From Sedimenticola thiotaurini (GTDB lineage Bacteria > Pseudomonadota > Gammaproteobacteria > Chromatiales > Chromatiaceae), in assembly GCF_001007875.1 (NCBI RefSeq), contig NZ_CP011412.1, positions 992,001 to 1,056,000 on the forward strand: 64,000 bases of DNA, read 5' to 3'. The first letter of the stretch is position 1, and every line of letters starts with the position of its first letter. A model generated the notes under the pieces. It saw only the letters and a program-made list of their open reading frames with translations. It searched no databases and was not told the DNA's origin. Of the stretch, positions 8,551 to 16,351 are shown in pieces. Position numbers and translations under genes: made by a program.

Positions 8551-10056
8551 TCAGAACTTGGCACGCCACCCGACAGCCAGAAGTGAATTGTCCTCATGAT
8601 ATCCACCCGGCGTACCATCGGCCCCTTCGAAGTAGTGAGCCTCCAGATAAACCTCCTGGGAATCCCAACCGGTGTAGGCTATCTCGGGGTTCAGATAGAG
8701 ATCATGGGTATCCAGCCCCTTATAGAAACGCCCTTTCAAGCGCCACTGTTCATGGGCAAATGGCACTTCAAAAGAGCCGCCAAACAGGTAGATCTCGGTG
8801 CGGTCAATAACCGCCGGTGCATCATCATGGTTTATACCGGTTAACTGCAGATTGACCCGGGCATCTCCATCGCCGGGGAAAAACTCCACACCCGCACCCC
8901 AGTTAACACTCTTGACGGTATCGTATGATCCATCCAAACGAGTAACCGGGGCATCACTCATCCAACCCGCTTCAAACCGCCAGATCGCCCCCATGGCTTC
9001 AATGCCGACATCTCCCCCCAACAGCCAACTGCGCTGATACTTGGCCTCCAGCACACCACGGGCATTGTTGAAGCTGAAATAGGGCAATGATTGTCGGGTC
9101 TTCTGTACCGTAAGAGCATAATCAAGCCCCTCTCCGGTGCCGCTGTAACGGAGCCCAAAACCGCCATCCGAGTCTGACGCATCCACATCCACCGGGACAC
9201 TTTTGATCAGGGCAGCGAACGCGGGAGTTGATTTCAGGCCCAGAATCTGACCGGTCTGTTGATTAACCGGAAACCAGAGACTGGAGTAGCCGGGGAGTTC
9301 CGCCTCTCTGAACCAGGGCAGAAATACCAGATCCAGCTTCTGGTCACCAAAGAAGTGTTCGTAACGAATCGCCGGCGATGCACGCCGCCGGTCAGCCAGA
9401 TCGTCCATAATGTAGCGTGTGATATCCTGGGTGCTGAGTCGATCGGTAGGTGGAAACTCATCGATCCGGCCCCACAGAATCTTCTGTGCGCCGGCGGTTA
9501 TCCGGAAATTATCCCCACGATAACGGATAAAGGTTTCGTCATAGTCCAGTTCAGCGTGATCCCAGTCACGACCACCATGCTGGGAGTAGCCGTCCGCCCT
9601 GACTGATGCCTGCAGATCCCAACGACTGGAGGGGGTCCAGAGGGCCGTTACCTGGCCGTGCAGATAACCCAATCCATTGGCATTTGAAGCGGAATGGGTC
9701 ATTACACCGTACTCACCCCACAGCTCATCCAGTTTCAGGGAGAAGTCACTGCTTTCAACCATCGCCCGCTCTTCGCTCCCCGTATCGGACAGCCCATCCG
9801 GCTCAATCAGAATCTCCTCTTCGGAGGCCGGAAGGGTGTCGTCATCGCTCAGTTCAATGGTCAGTTCACCATCATCCTGCTCATCAATGATCAGCAACTC
9901 TTCCGTCGGTGCTGCCACCGAACCGCCATCATCGATAACCAACTCCTCTTCCTCGATCAACACCTCATCTGCGGCCAGGGCAGCCGATGGAGAAAGCGCA
10001 ACTGAGAACAGTAGCAGTGGCGCGAGATGGTAGACTGGATACTTCGAGTTTGCCAT
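8551..10056 (-). CDS. Outer membrane beta-barrel protein with acidic N-terminal region (DUF1302-like)
   Basis: From the ATG at 10056 the product is about 501 residues. A signal peptide ends at SAALA-ADEV (about residue 28). Residues ~30-95 are very acidic, with four imperfect repeats around EELVIDD / EELLIIDE / ELTIELSDDD / EEILIEPDG. The rest (about 110-501) is strand-rich with many aromatic residues and a C-terminal aromatic strand (VGWRAKF), typical of an outer membrane barrel; the KILWGRIDEFPPTDRLS region resembles DUF1302-type porins. The LolA-like gene lies 40 bp upstream and the PAS-RND gene 126 bp downstream, suggesting an envelope-spanning transport route. An in-frame start at 10128 would overlap the upstream gene and lacks a signal-peptide context. 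Confidence 0.75.
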   Translation of the reverse strand: MANSKYPVYHLAPLLLFSVALSPSAALAADEVLIEEEELVIDDGGSVAAPTEELLIIDEQDDGELTIELSDDDTLPASEEEILIEPDGLSDTGSEERAMVESSDFSLKLDELWGEYGVMTHSASNANGLGYLHGQVTALWTPSSRWDLQASVRADGYSQHGGRDWDHAELDYDETFIRYRGDNFRITAGAQKILWGRIDEFPPTDRLSTQDITRYIMDDLADRRRASPAIRYEHFFGDQKLDLVFLPWFREAELPGYSSLWFPVNQQTGQILGLKSTPAFAALIKSVPVDVDASDSDGGFGLRYSGTGEGLDYALTVQKTRQSLPYFSFNNARGVLEAKYQRSWLLGGDVGIEAMGAIWRFEAGWMSDAPVTRLDGSYDTVKSVNWGAGVEFFPGDGDARVNLQLTGINHDDAPAVIDRTEIYLFGGSFEVPFAHEQWRLKGRFYKGLDTHDLYLNPEIAYTGWDSQEVYLEAHYFEGADGTPGGYHEDNSLLAVGWRAKF

Positions 10057-10096
10057 GTAAATCAATTCCCTTATATGTTGTGAGCAGGCTGTTGAA

Positions 10097-10918
10097 TCAG
10101 GGGCGATAGGCCTTTTCGTTACTGTCATCAGTCAGATCGCGCCTGGAGAAGAGCCGATCCGGCAATCCCTGATTGTATTTAATCTTTTTTGTCAATAACC
10201 GGGTACGGTGTCCGGACTCCAGATCGTACATGGTACTCTCCAGAATCGACCAGTAGCCCTGGATTTTCTTGATTCTTCTGGCGGTGAGCATTTTGCTGGG
10301 CCGATCCTTGCCTTTCTCGAACAACTCCACCTTGAGCGGCACCAGTATTCCGCGGTGAATACAGCTGATCCGCTTCGAGTAGACCGAATTATCCGGATCC
10401 CTGGGAGTGCTGATCAAGATTTCGCAGGGCACTTTTCCAACCGCCCCTTTCCCCTGCAGGTAGTGGTAGTCCATCTCCACCTCCCGATCCAGCAGATCCT
10501 CGTAAAAGAAGTCTGAGCCAACAAAACGACCACCCTTTCTGGACGAGGATATTCTGCGCACCTTGTTCAGGGCTGGCAGATAGAGCCACTGGTCGCTCTC
10601 GTCGCCCGGATGATCCTGGGTGAGCAATCCAGTTCCACTGATATCATCAGGCTGAATGAACCGCATCAGGGTCCAACGCTCCTTCTCACCCTTCTCCTTG
10701 GCATAACTGTAGAGTACCCGCTGCCTGGGACTGCTCTCCTTACCCTGAAGCTGCATCACCACCAAGGCACTGAAATCATCGCCATTGGGACGATCATAAA
10801 CAGCCTGAGCCAGCGCAGTTCCCTCGGGGTTGCTGGGAGGCTCAGCGCCAAACAGGACGACAGGAATAATCAGCAATATTGCCGTCATTACCCGTCCCAT
10901 TGAGCCGATTGTGACCAT
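10097..10918 (-). CDS. Outer membrane lipoprotein-sorting protein family (LolA-like) periplasmic protein
   Basis: About 273 residues from the ATG at 10918; codons 7 (MGRVM) and 11 are alternative starts. A short signal peptide (ILLIIPVVLFGAEPP) is followed by a LolA/LolB-like fold: RVLYSYAKEKGEKERWTLMRF, a DQWLYLPALNKVRRI segment and FVGSDFFYEDLLDREV, as in the outer membrane lipoprotein-sorting (pfam17131-type) proteins that travel with RND permeases. It probably carries a lipid or hydrophobic cargo across the periplasm between the RND pump and the barrel protein. The reading frame stays open to 11155 but that extension has no signal-peptide logic and is AT-rich, so I exclude it. First gene of a three-gene operon. 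Confidence 0.78.
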   Translation of the reverse strand: MVTIGSMGRVMTAILLIIPVVLFGAEPPSNPEGTALAQAVYDRPNGDDFSALVVMQLQGKESSPRQRVLYSYAKEKGEKERWTLMRFIQPDDISGTGLLTQDHPGDESDQWLYLPALNKVRRISSSRKGGRFVGSDFFYEDLLDREVEMDYHYLQGKGAVGKVPCEILISTPRDPDNSVYSKRISCIHRGILVPLKVELFEKGKDRPSKMLTARRIKKIQGYWSILESTMYDLESGHRTRLLTKKIKYNQGLPDRLFSRRDLTDDSNEKAYRP

Positions 10919-11681
10919 AGATTTATCTACCGAGTGAAGGCAAGCAAACAGTCTTAATAGTTTATATATGAAACATTCTATAAGCACTTGAAAGTATTGC
11001 AAGATAATTCGCATAAATAGCCGATAAAGCCAGCCAAACCATAACCGGAACAGAGCGGATGGCGAGTAACGCAGCGTCCCGTAAAAGGAGAAATCACACC
11101 CAATTATGTGGCCGTCGGTGTTCCGGCGATTGAGAAACATGTCGCATATCGGCAAATGGCCGGATCAATCTATTCCGGATCAATCATCCAAAACGCCACC
11201 CACTGACCGCCCAACAGAGAGTGATACCACCCGAAACGACCAGCCACACCCACACGAACGGACTCAAAAGACCGCGACACCTGTCAGATTTCTTTACAGA
11301 ATGAACCCCAACCTTAAACAGGTATTAATTAATCCATTGATTTTAAATAACATAATCACAATGGCGTGATAATTGCTTTGGCTATAGTTAGCAGCGATAA
11401 TATAGCGATTGCGGCGGCCCAAACGGGAATCCCGCCAGATTGTTTCCACAACCAAGCAGCAGATGGCCTGTGGATAGATTGTTTGAAAGTCCCGAAACTC
11501 CGGTGTGAAGTGGTAGTGTAGCGGCTCATCCAGTAAACTGGGAGAGTTCGTCAGTTGAAACCAGCAGTAATCCGGCATCGACCTGAGGTAACGGCTGGTA
11601 AAGCTTCGAATCAGGGATAGACTTGGAATAAAATCTGGATATCAAGTCCAGAAAACCAATACGCCAACAGGGTATTAAGTA
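10919..11681. other. Long divergent intergenic region
   Basis: 763 bp between the LolA-like gene (minus) and the exported SPGYWKNH gene (plus). Composition becomes AT-rich around 10920-11010 and 11300-11400, as expected for promoters on both sides. Small open frames exist on both strands but none has a ribosome site plus plausible protein. An inverted pair GACTTG/CAAGTC occurs near 11610-11650 just upstream of the plus-strand gene. Nothing else is recognisable. Confidence 0.5.
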
Positions 11682-12278
11682 ATGTCGAAGAATCGAGAGA
11701 CAAACAGCGAACAGAAAATGGATGTGTCGAACGAAGAGCAAATCTCATCGAGTCGCAGACGCTTCACCAAGGCCGGATTGCTTGCCTCCCCGGTACTGAT
11801 GACCGTGGCCTCACGACCGGTATTCGGTGTTGGCTGTCTCTCCAACATGCTGTCCGGCAACCTGTCCGACCCTAATCGCGGCGAATGTAATCTTGGACTC
11901 AGCCCCGGCTACTGGAAAAACCATCCCTCTGCGTGGCCAATGCCTGCGGGTGTTTTGCCCGATGGCTCAATTCCGAGCAAATGCCGCCAATGCAAATCCA
12001 AACAGAATGGGCTTGTAAGTTGGGAATGTACAGACGGCGCCCTGTTTAATGACTATTTTTCCAGCGGGCCGCAGGATAGCCAGAATCGATCCATGCTTGA
12101 AATACTCTGCACCGATTCTGGCAGTGACAAATTCCATATTATCGCAGCACTGCTCAACGCCATGGTTGACCCTAACTACGTGTTGAGTGTTCAGCAGGTT
12201 AAAGCACTTTGGATCGATACGACCCTGGGTGGACAAATAAGCGATTTCAAGGCGTTTCTGAACAGCACCTGGACCTGA
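11682..12278 (+). CDS. Exported Cys-rich protein with SPGYWKNH motif and Tat-like signal
   Basis: A 198-residue protein. Residues ~23-50 form an SRRRFTKAG plus hydrophobic segment ending VFG-VGC, resembling a twin-arginine signal. The mature part carries LGLSPGYWKNHPSAWP (about residue 72), a motif seen in many uncharacterised surface proteins, and a later SGSDKFHIIAALLNA segment that usually accompanies it. Seven cysteines occur after the signal (including a CRQC pair), pointing to disulphides or metal binding. The start at 11682 has AGGG about 9 nt upstream. It is convergent with the nucleotidyltransferase/HprK-related/PqqD operon and shares a perfect terminator hairpin with it. Function unknown; a link to that operon is inferred from proximity only. 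Confidence 0.75.
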   Translation: MSKNRETNSEQKMDVSNEEQISSSRRRFTKAGLLASPVLMTVASRPVFGVGCLSNMLSGNLSDPNRGECNLGLSPGYWKNHPSAWPMPAGVLPDGSIPSKCRQCKSKQNGLVSWECTDGALFNDYFSSGPQDSQNRSMLEILCTDSGSDKFHIIAALLNAMVDPNYVLSVQQVKALWIDTTLGGQISDFKAFLNSTWT

Positions 12279-12308
12279 CTCCAGTCAGACCCCGTGAGTC
12301 AACAATCA

Positions 12309-12351
12309 AACAACCGGTAAGACCAGTGAAAAACAGGTCTTACCGGTTGTT
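12309..12351. terminator. Perfect 16-bp bidirectional terminator hairpin
   Basis: Arms 12309-12324 and 12336-12351 are exact reverse complements with an 11-nt loop. It lies between convergent genes and its right arm includes the last codons and stop of the nucleotidyltransferase gene. On the minus strand it is followed by TTTGATTGTT, a fair U tract. Confidence 0.8.
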
Positions 12352-13464
12352 GTCTATAAAGCGCAGCACTTCCGGCGGCATCGTCTTCTCATCCTCACCC
12401 ATCGCCGCTTTCCGAACCAGATGGGGAATAAGCAACCGCAACGGCATGCGGAGATAGTGAGATCTGACATAGAGCATCCACCTTGCCAATCCGGTTCCCC
12501 ACCGGTTACAGCTGGCATGATCCGGCCGTAAAGCCCGCTGGAACAGACTATCCATCAAGGGCATGGACAGGCCCCCCGGCATTCGCTCCTCCATCCATCC
12601 CTTTACCCCATTCGGAATTTTCAGACCCAACAGGTTCTCGACGTAGCGGAGCCCGTAGATCAACGGCCGCACCAGATCCAACTCCACGGCCCGGTCGCAA
12701 AGCTCCTGCCAGAACCCGTCCCGCACTGAAAAGTGTCGCAACAGCTCCGCGATATCCACCAGATCTCTCAGTCCATGCTCCAGTTCCCCATCATGGAACA
12801 GATGGGTGGCGCTGTGCAGAATCATGTCGAGATCGCACAACCAGTAGAGATCATCCGGTGCCCCGTCATTAACCGCCCGGGAGATCAATTTATTCGCATC
12901 CGGTTTCAACCTTGCCGTCAGGGGCAGGATTGAGTGGTGAATATCGAGCACCGTCTGGCGCCGCACCTGCTTCATGGGAGGGATCTCATGCATCCAGGTA
13001 CGGTAGTAGCGCTGGTCATAGGCACTGGCATGGGTGGATCGCCACCCCCAGGCCTTTAACTCCTCCTCCACCGGCTCGAGCATGGACCGGGGTACCAGGA
13101 TATCAATATCATGAAACAGCCGACCCCGGCTGATGGGCAATCCCGCCATAACATAGGCGGCCCCCTTGAGCACAATCACGGGAACCGCCAGGCTATAGAG
13201 CGCCTCATGCAGTTGTGAGATTTCCCAACGAACCGCCTGAACGCTACGCAGTGCAATCTTGTATGCCCCGTTTAAATGCAGGAACGGTTGTTCGGGAATT
13301 TTGCTCTCAAGCCCCTGGTCAGTTAACACCACATGAAGATGGGCCAACAGGTTGGCCGCTTTGGCTTGCCGAATTAACAGATCCCATTCATCTGCGCCAA
13401 ATCCGGTGACTCTGTCCGGCGATTTGAGCACTTGTATCAGAAGCGGCGTAACCATATCAGGCAA
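12340..13464 (-). CDS. Nucleotidyltransferase family protein (NTP_transf_5-like) of the HprK-rel-A cassette
   Basis: A 374-residue soluble protein. The nucleotidyltransferase core is seen at about residues 98-128: VIVLKGAAY followed by GRLFHDIDILVPR, i.e. the G...R...D-x-D metal-binding pattern. The C-terminal half is helical, with an HHSILPL and SATHLFHDGELEHGLRDLVD stretch typical of PF14907-type proteins. Members of this family sit beside HprK-related kinases and PqqD-like proteins; a related transferase also occurs in some lasso-peptide clusters. The likely reaction is NMP transfer to a protein, peptide or small molecule; the acceptor is unknown. Its start overlaps the kinase stop by 8 bp, so the genes are translationally coupled. 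Confidence 0.8.
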   Translation of the reverse strand: MPDMVTPLLIQVLKSPDRVTGFGADEWDLLIRQAKAANLLAHLHVVLTDQGLESKIPEQPFLHLNGAYKIALRSVQAVRWEISQLHEALYSLAVPVIVLKGAAYVMAGLPISRGRLFHDIDILVPRSMLEPVEEELKAWGWRSTHASAYDQRYYRTWMHEIPPMKQVRRQTVLDIHHSILPLTARLKPDANKLISRAVNDGAPDDLYWLCDLDMILHSATHLFHDGELEHGLRDLVDIAELLRHFSVRDGFWQELCDRAVELDLVRPLIYGLRYVENLLGLKIPNGVKGWMEERMPGGLSMPLMDSLFQRALRPDHASCNRWGTGLARWMLYVRSHYLRMPLRLLIPHLVRKAAMGEDEKTMPPEVLRFIDNNR

Positions 13465-14380
13465 CCACCTCTGTATCAGCCAGAATTTGATCCATGATGG
13501 TTAACGCCTCATTCAGACGGGAGTACTCCAGGGTATAGACCGGGTAACTGTCGATTAATGTTCTGGCCGAATCAAACCCCTCCTTGCCCAGAATATGGGA
13601 ATTGAAGGCATTCTCCTGTATCTCCATCAGCGCCCGGGTCTTGGCACTTTTGATCAGGTTCGTATCGCTGCCCGCCCGGTATTTTGGGAATACGATCGCA
13701 CCGGGCTGACAGGCAATGGGAGCTGAATCCACACTGGCACGGGTCGGTTTCAGGTGTGCCACTGTGCCCTTTGCCGTATCCCTGGCCGCAGGGCCGATTT
13801 CAGCACTGCTGGAAAAATTTCTGATGACTGTTATGGATTCATTTTTAAGACTCACCGGTCTCGGTACCGGAGTGATCTCCAGGGACTTGGGATCCATCAA
13901 GGCCATCTCATCCGACAGGAGGCGCCAGCCCCGCAGGCTCATGGCCGCGCACAAAGTGCTCTTTCCGGAACCGGGTACACCCGGCATGATGATCCCCCGC
14001 CCATCTTTCTCGAGGACGGCGGCATGCACGATCAGATAGTGGTGGGCCATGGTGGCGATACACCAGTTCAGCCCCCACTCGAACATGGCAAAGGCGTGCA
14101 CATAGGGCAAGGGCTTGAATGGCGCGTATTCATCCAGCAGGAAGCTCACCTGGGGCTTTATCCAGCGCCGCAGACCGCCGGAACGCTTCAGGGTGATATG
14201 GAAATCAAAGAAGCCCGTCGTATCGGCGGTTTCGTACTGCTGGTAGAAGAAGGCCACATGACGCTGCAGATCAGGGATAGCAGAGCGCAGATTGATCCAG
14301 AAGGGTCCGATCTTTACAGGAAGCCCCGGGCCGGATAGTTGGCGGGCCATTTCATGATGGCTGAGTTCTCCGATCTTCAC
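13457..14380 (-). CDS. HprK-related kinase A
   Basis: A 307-residue protein whose C-terminal two thirds resemble the HPr kinase/phosphorylase catalytic domain. The P-loop is MPGVPGSGKST (about residue 138), and LLSDEMALMD follows about 25 residues later as in HprK. The N-terminal ~110 residues are a family-specific domain. No HPr or PTS gene is near, so the substrate is not the usual HPr. HprK homologues can phosphorylate lasso-peptide precursors (ThcoK family), which makes a peptide substrate plausible here. Start overlaps the PqqD-like stop by 4 bp (ATGA), and its end overlaps the nucleotidyltransferase gene, giving a tight three-gene operon. Confidence 0.85.
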   Translation of the reverse strand: MKIGELSHHEMARQLSGPGLPVKIGPFWINLRSAIPDLQRHVAFFYQQYETADTTGFFDFHITLKRSGGLRRWIKPQVSFLLDEYAPFKPLPYVHAFAMFEWGLNWCIATMAHHYLIVHAAVLEKDGRGIIMPGVPGSGKSTLCAAMSLRGWRLLSDEMALMDPKSLEITPVPRPVSLKNESITVIRNFSSSAEIGPAARDTAKGTVAHLKPTRASVDSAPIACQPGAIVFPKYRAGSDTNLIKSAKTRALMEIQENAFNSHILGKEGFDSARTLIDSYPVYTLEYSRLNEALTIMDQILADTEVVA

Positions 14381-14685
14381 AATGTGTCTGATACAACCAG
14401 GCCTAACGAGCGGAAAGTGCGCAGTGAAGTGACTATCGATTCAGTCAATCCGGCATCGTTATCAATATGAAAATAGTCCGCCGCCGCTGCCGACAGCTGT
14501 TGATGGGTCAACTGCTCCTGCTGTAATCGCTTGAGCAGATACTCCCCCAATGGATTCAACATCAGCGTATCACCCGATCCCTGATGAAACAGTACCGCCT
14601 CTTCCTCATCCGGCCAGTCAGCCCAACAGAACTGCTCCGGCCCATTGGCAAACCACCGAGTTCCTGCTCCTTCAGTTAACTCCAT
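14377..14685 (-). CDS. PqqD-like (RRE-type) protein of the HprK-rel-A system
   Basis: About 102 residues from the ATG at 14685; GTG at 14694 and TTG at 14730 are alternative in-frame starts. The pattern (a W at the front, VLFHQGSGDTLMLNPLGEYLLKRL, then a DND...SIVTSLRTFRSLGLV helix) is that of PqqD-like winged-helix proteins, which bind leader peptides in RiPP pathways. It is the first gene of the operon and is coupled to the HprK-related kinase by a 4-bp overlap. By analogy it should present a substrate to the kinase and nucleotidyltransferase. I see no radical SAM enzyme, cyclase or protease nearby. Confidence 0.78.
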   Translation of the reverse strand: MELTEGAGTRWFANGPEQFCWADWPDEEEAVLFHQGSGDTLMLNPLGEYLLKRLQQEQLTHQQLSAAAADYFHIDNDAGLTESIVTSLRTFRSLGLVVSDTL

Positions 14686-15004
14686 ATCACTCACGTTATC
14701 TGTTTTCCAAGCCTTGACCGGCAAATCCAATCAGTTATCCAACCTGCGGGGTTAGGATAACGGTTATGCCTCAACGAATGAATACAAACAGGCAATAAAT
14801 CGTATCAAATTGACAAATCCGATCATCACAGGATCAGCACCTTACCGCCTCTTCCGGTTCCATACCCTGTGCTGCGGTAGTGAATGGATTGGCTATGCTT
14901 TTAGCTGGGCGGACCCGAAACAGTCTGTCTTTGGCACTACGATAACCAGATCTTTTCGAATCGGTGGACTAGCCTGTCACCGGTACACCAGTTGGGAGAA
15001 TACG
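14686..15004. other. Divergent intergenic region between PqqD-like gene and a small membrane protein
   Basis: 319 bp. It must carry the promoter of the PqqD-like/kinase/transferase operon on the minus strand and probably that of the 66-residue membrane protein on the plus strand (SD GGGAGA at about 14994). I searched both strands for a short precursor-peptide gene with a ribosome site and did not find a convincing one. Confidence 0.5.
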
Positions 15005-15205
15005 ATGAATGCACTATTGACAACCCTCGGCTCATTGGCCGGCACTGTCGGCATCCTGATCTGTCTGATCGCGGGCGTAACCCGGCTGTCCGGCAGTTAC
15101 TATCTGTTCGGGTACAGCGCGCAAAGCCTGTTAATGATCGGTGCCGTCGCCATTATCGTGGCCTGTTATCTGAAGTTAGAGCACCTCTCCCGAACCAGTC
15201 GATGA
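15005..15205 (+). CDS. Small membrane protein, 66 residues
   Basis: ATG at 15005 has a good GGGAGA ribosome site 7 nt upstream (the frame is open further left, but without a start signal). The product has two hydrophobic segments (about residues 5-27 and 41-55) linked by RLSGSYYLFGYSAQS and ends in a basic tail, so it is probably a two-pass inner-membrane protein. No family recognised. It converges with galE, whose stop is 10 bp away. Function unknown. Confidence 0.6.
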   Translation: MNALLTTLGSLAGTVGILICLIAGVTRLSGSYYLFGYSAQSLLMIGAVAIIVACYLKLEHLSRTSR

Positions 15206-15214
15206 GCGGCCGTT

Positions 15215-16228
15215 TCAATCGCCATACCCCTGCGGATTACTGCTCTGCCATCGCCAGGTATCCTGGCACATCTGCTCCAGCCCCCGCTCGGCGCGCCAGC
15301 CCAGTTCCCGGAATGCCAGACCGGGATCGGCATAGCAGGCGGCAATATCCCCCGGCCGACGATCCACCACCCGGTAGGCAACCGGTCTGTTACTGGCGGA
15401 TTCAAATGCCCGTATCATCTCCAGTACGGAGTAACCCTTGCCGGTTCCCAGGTTGTGGACCATCAGTCCCGGATTGCCCTGCAGCCGCTCCAACGCAGCC
15501 AGGTGCCCCCGGGCCAGATCCACCACATGGATATAGTCCCTGACACCGGTGCCATCCGGGGTGGGATAGTCGCCACCAAATACTGACAACTGCTCCAGCC
15601 GCCCCGCTGCGACCTGTGCAATATAGGGCATCAGATTATTCGGAATGCCCCGGGGATCCTCCCCGATCAGACCGCTTTCATGGGCACCCACCGGGTTGAA
15701 ATAGCGCAGGATGGAGATGTTCCAGGCCTCGTCAGCAGCCTGTATATCCCGCAGCATCTCTTCAATAACCAGTTTTGACCGGCCGTAGGGATTGGACGCC
15801 GAGAGGGGGAAATCTTCCGTGATCGGCAGGGAGTCGGGGTCACCATAGACGGTTGCAGATGAGCTGAACACCAGACGCTTCACGCCCGTCTCCACCATCC
15901 CTTCCAGCAGTGCCAGGGTACCGGTGATATTGTTCTGGTAATAGCTCAGGGGAATCTCAACCGATTCACCCACCGCCTTCAATCCGGCAAAATGGATCAC
16001 CGCATCGACATCACCCCGCTCCAGGATCGGCAATAGCGCCGCCGGGTCCCGGATATCTCCTTCAACAAAGGAGACAGTCCGGCCAGTCAGGGTCGCAACC
16101 CGATCCAGTGAGACGCGGCTGCTGTTACAGAGGTTATCGATCACCACCACCTCATGCCCCGCTTCCAGCAACTCTACACAGGTGTGGGACCCGATATAGC
16201 CCGCACCACCGGTAACCAATATTTTCAT
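15215..16228 (-). CDS. galE: UDP-glucose 4-epimerase
   Basis: 337 residues from the ATG at 16228 (GGGAGA ribosome site). An extended SDR enzyme: NAD-binding [10 protein letters not shown] at the start, SSSATVYG with the catalytic Ser, then the YGRSK Tyr/Lys motif, and the [19 protein letters not shown] segment diagnostic of GalE. It interconverts UDP-glucose and UDP-galactose in the cytoplasm, feeding surface polysaccharides or galactose use. It stands alone on the minus strand, downstream of glpD with 123 bp between. An upstream in-frame start at 16288 is not supported. Confidence 0.95.
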   Translation of the reverse strand: MKILVTGGAGYIGSHTCVELLEAGHEVVVIDNLCNSSRVSLDRVATLTGRTVSFVEGDIRDPAALLPILERGDVDAVIHFAGLKAVGESVEIPLSYYQNNITGTLALLEGMVETGVKRLVFSSSATVYGDPDSLPITEDFPLSASNPYGRSKLVIEEMLRDIQAADEAWNISILRYFNPVGAHESGLIGEDPRGIPNNLMPYIAQVAAGRLEQLSVFGGDYPTPDGTGVRDYIHVVDLARGHLAALERLQGNPGLMVHNLGTGKGYSVLEMIRAFESASNRPVAYRVVDRRPGDIAACYADPGLAFRELGWRAERGLEQMCQDTWRWQSSNPQGYGD

Positions 16229-16351
16229 ACCGTCTCCCTTTTTGAGTTCCGTCCATCGCTCAGCGGCGTATTTTGCAACAGGGACCACCGATTTGACAGC
16301 CCGTATCGATCAGTCGGGCCGGGCGACCGGAGTTACAGCGGTAGCAGCGAC

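Noticed and set aside
10919-11155. 79-codon N-terminal extension of the LolA-like protein
   Set aside because: It would push the signal peptide inside the protein; the region is AT-rich and promoter-like.
11682-15004. Lasso-peptide biosynthetic cluster
   Set aside because: PqqD/kinase/transferase pieces fit, but no asparagine-synthetase-like cyclase, leader protease or precursor peptide is present.
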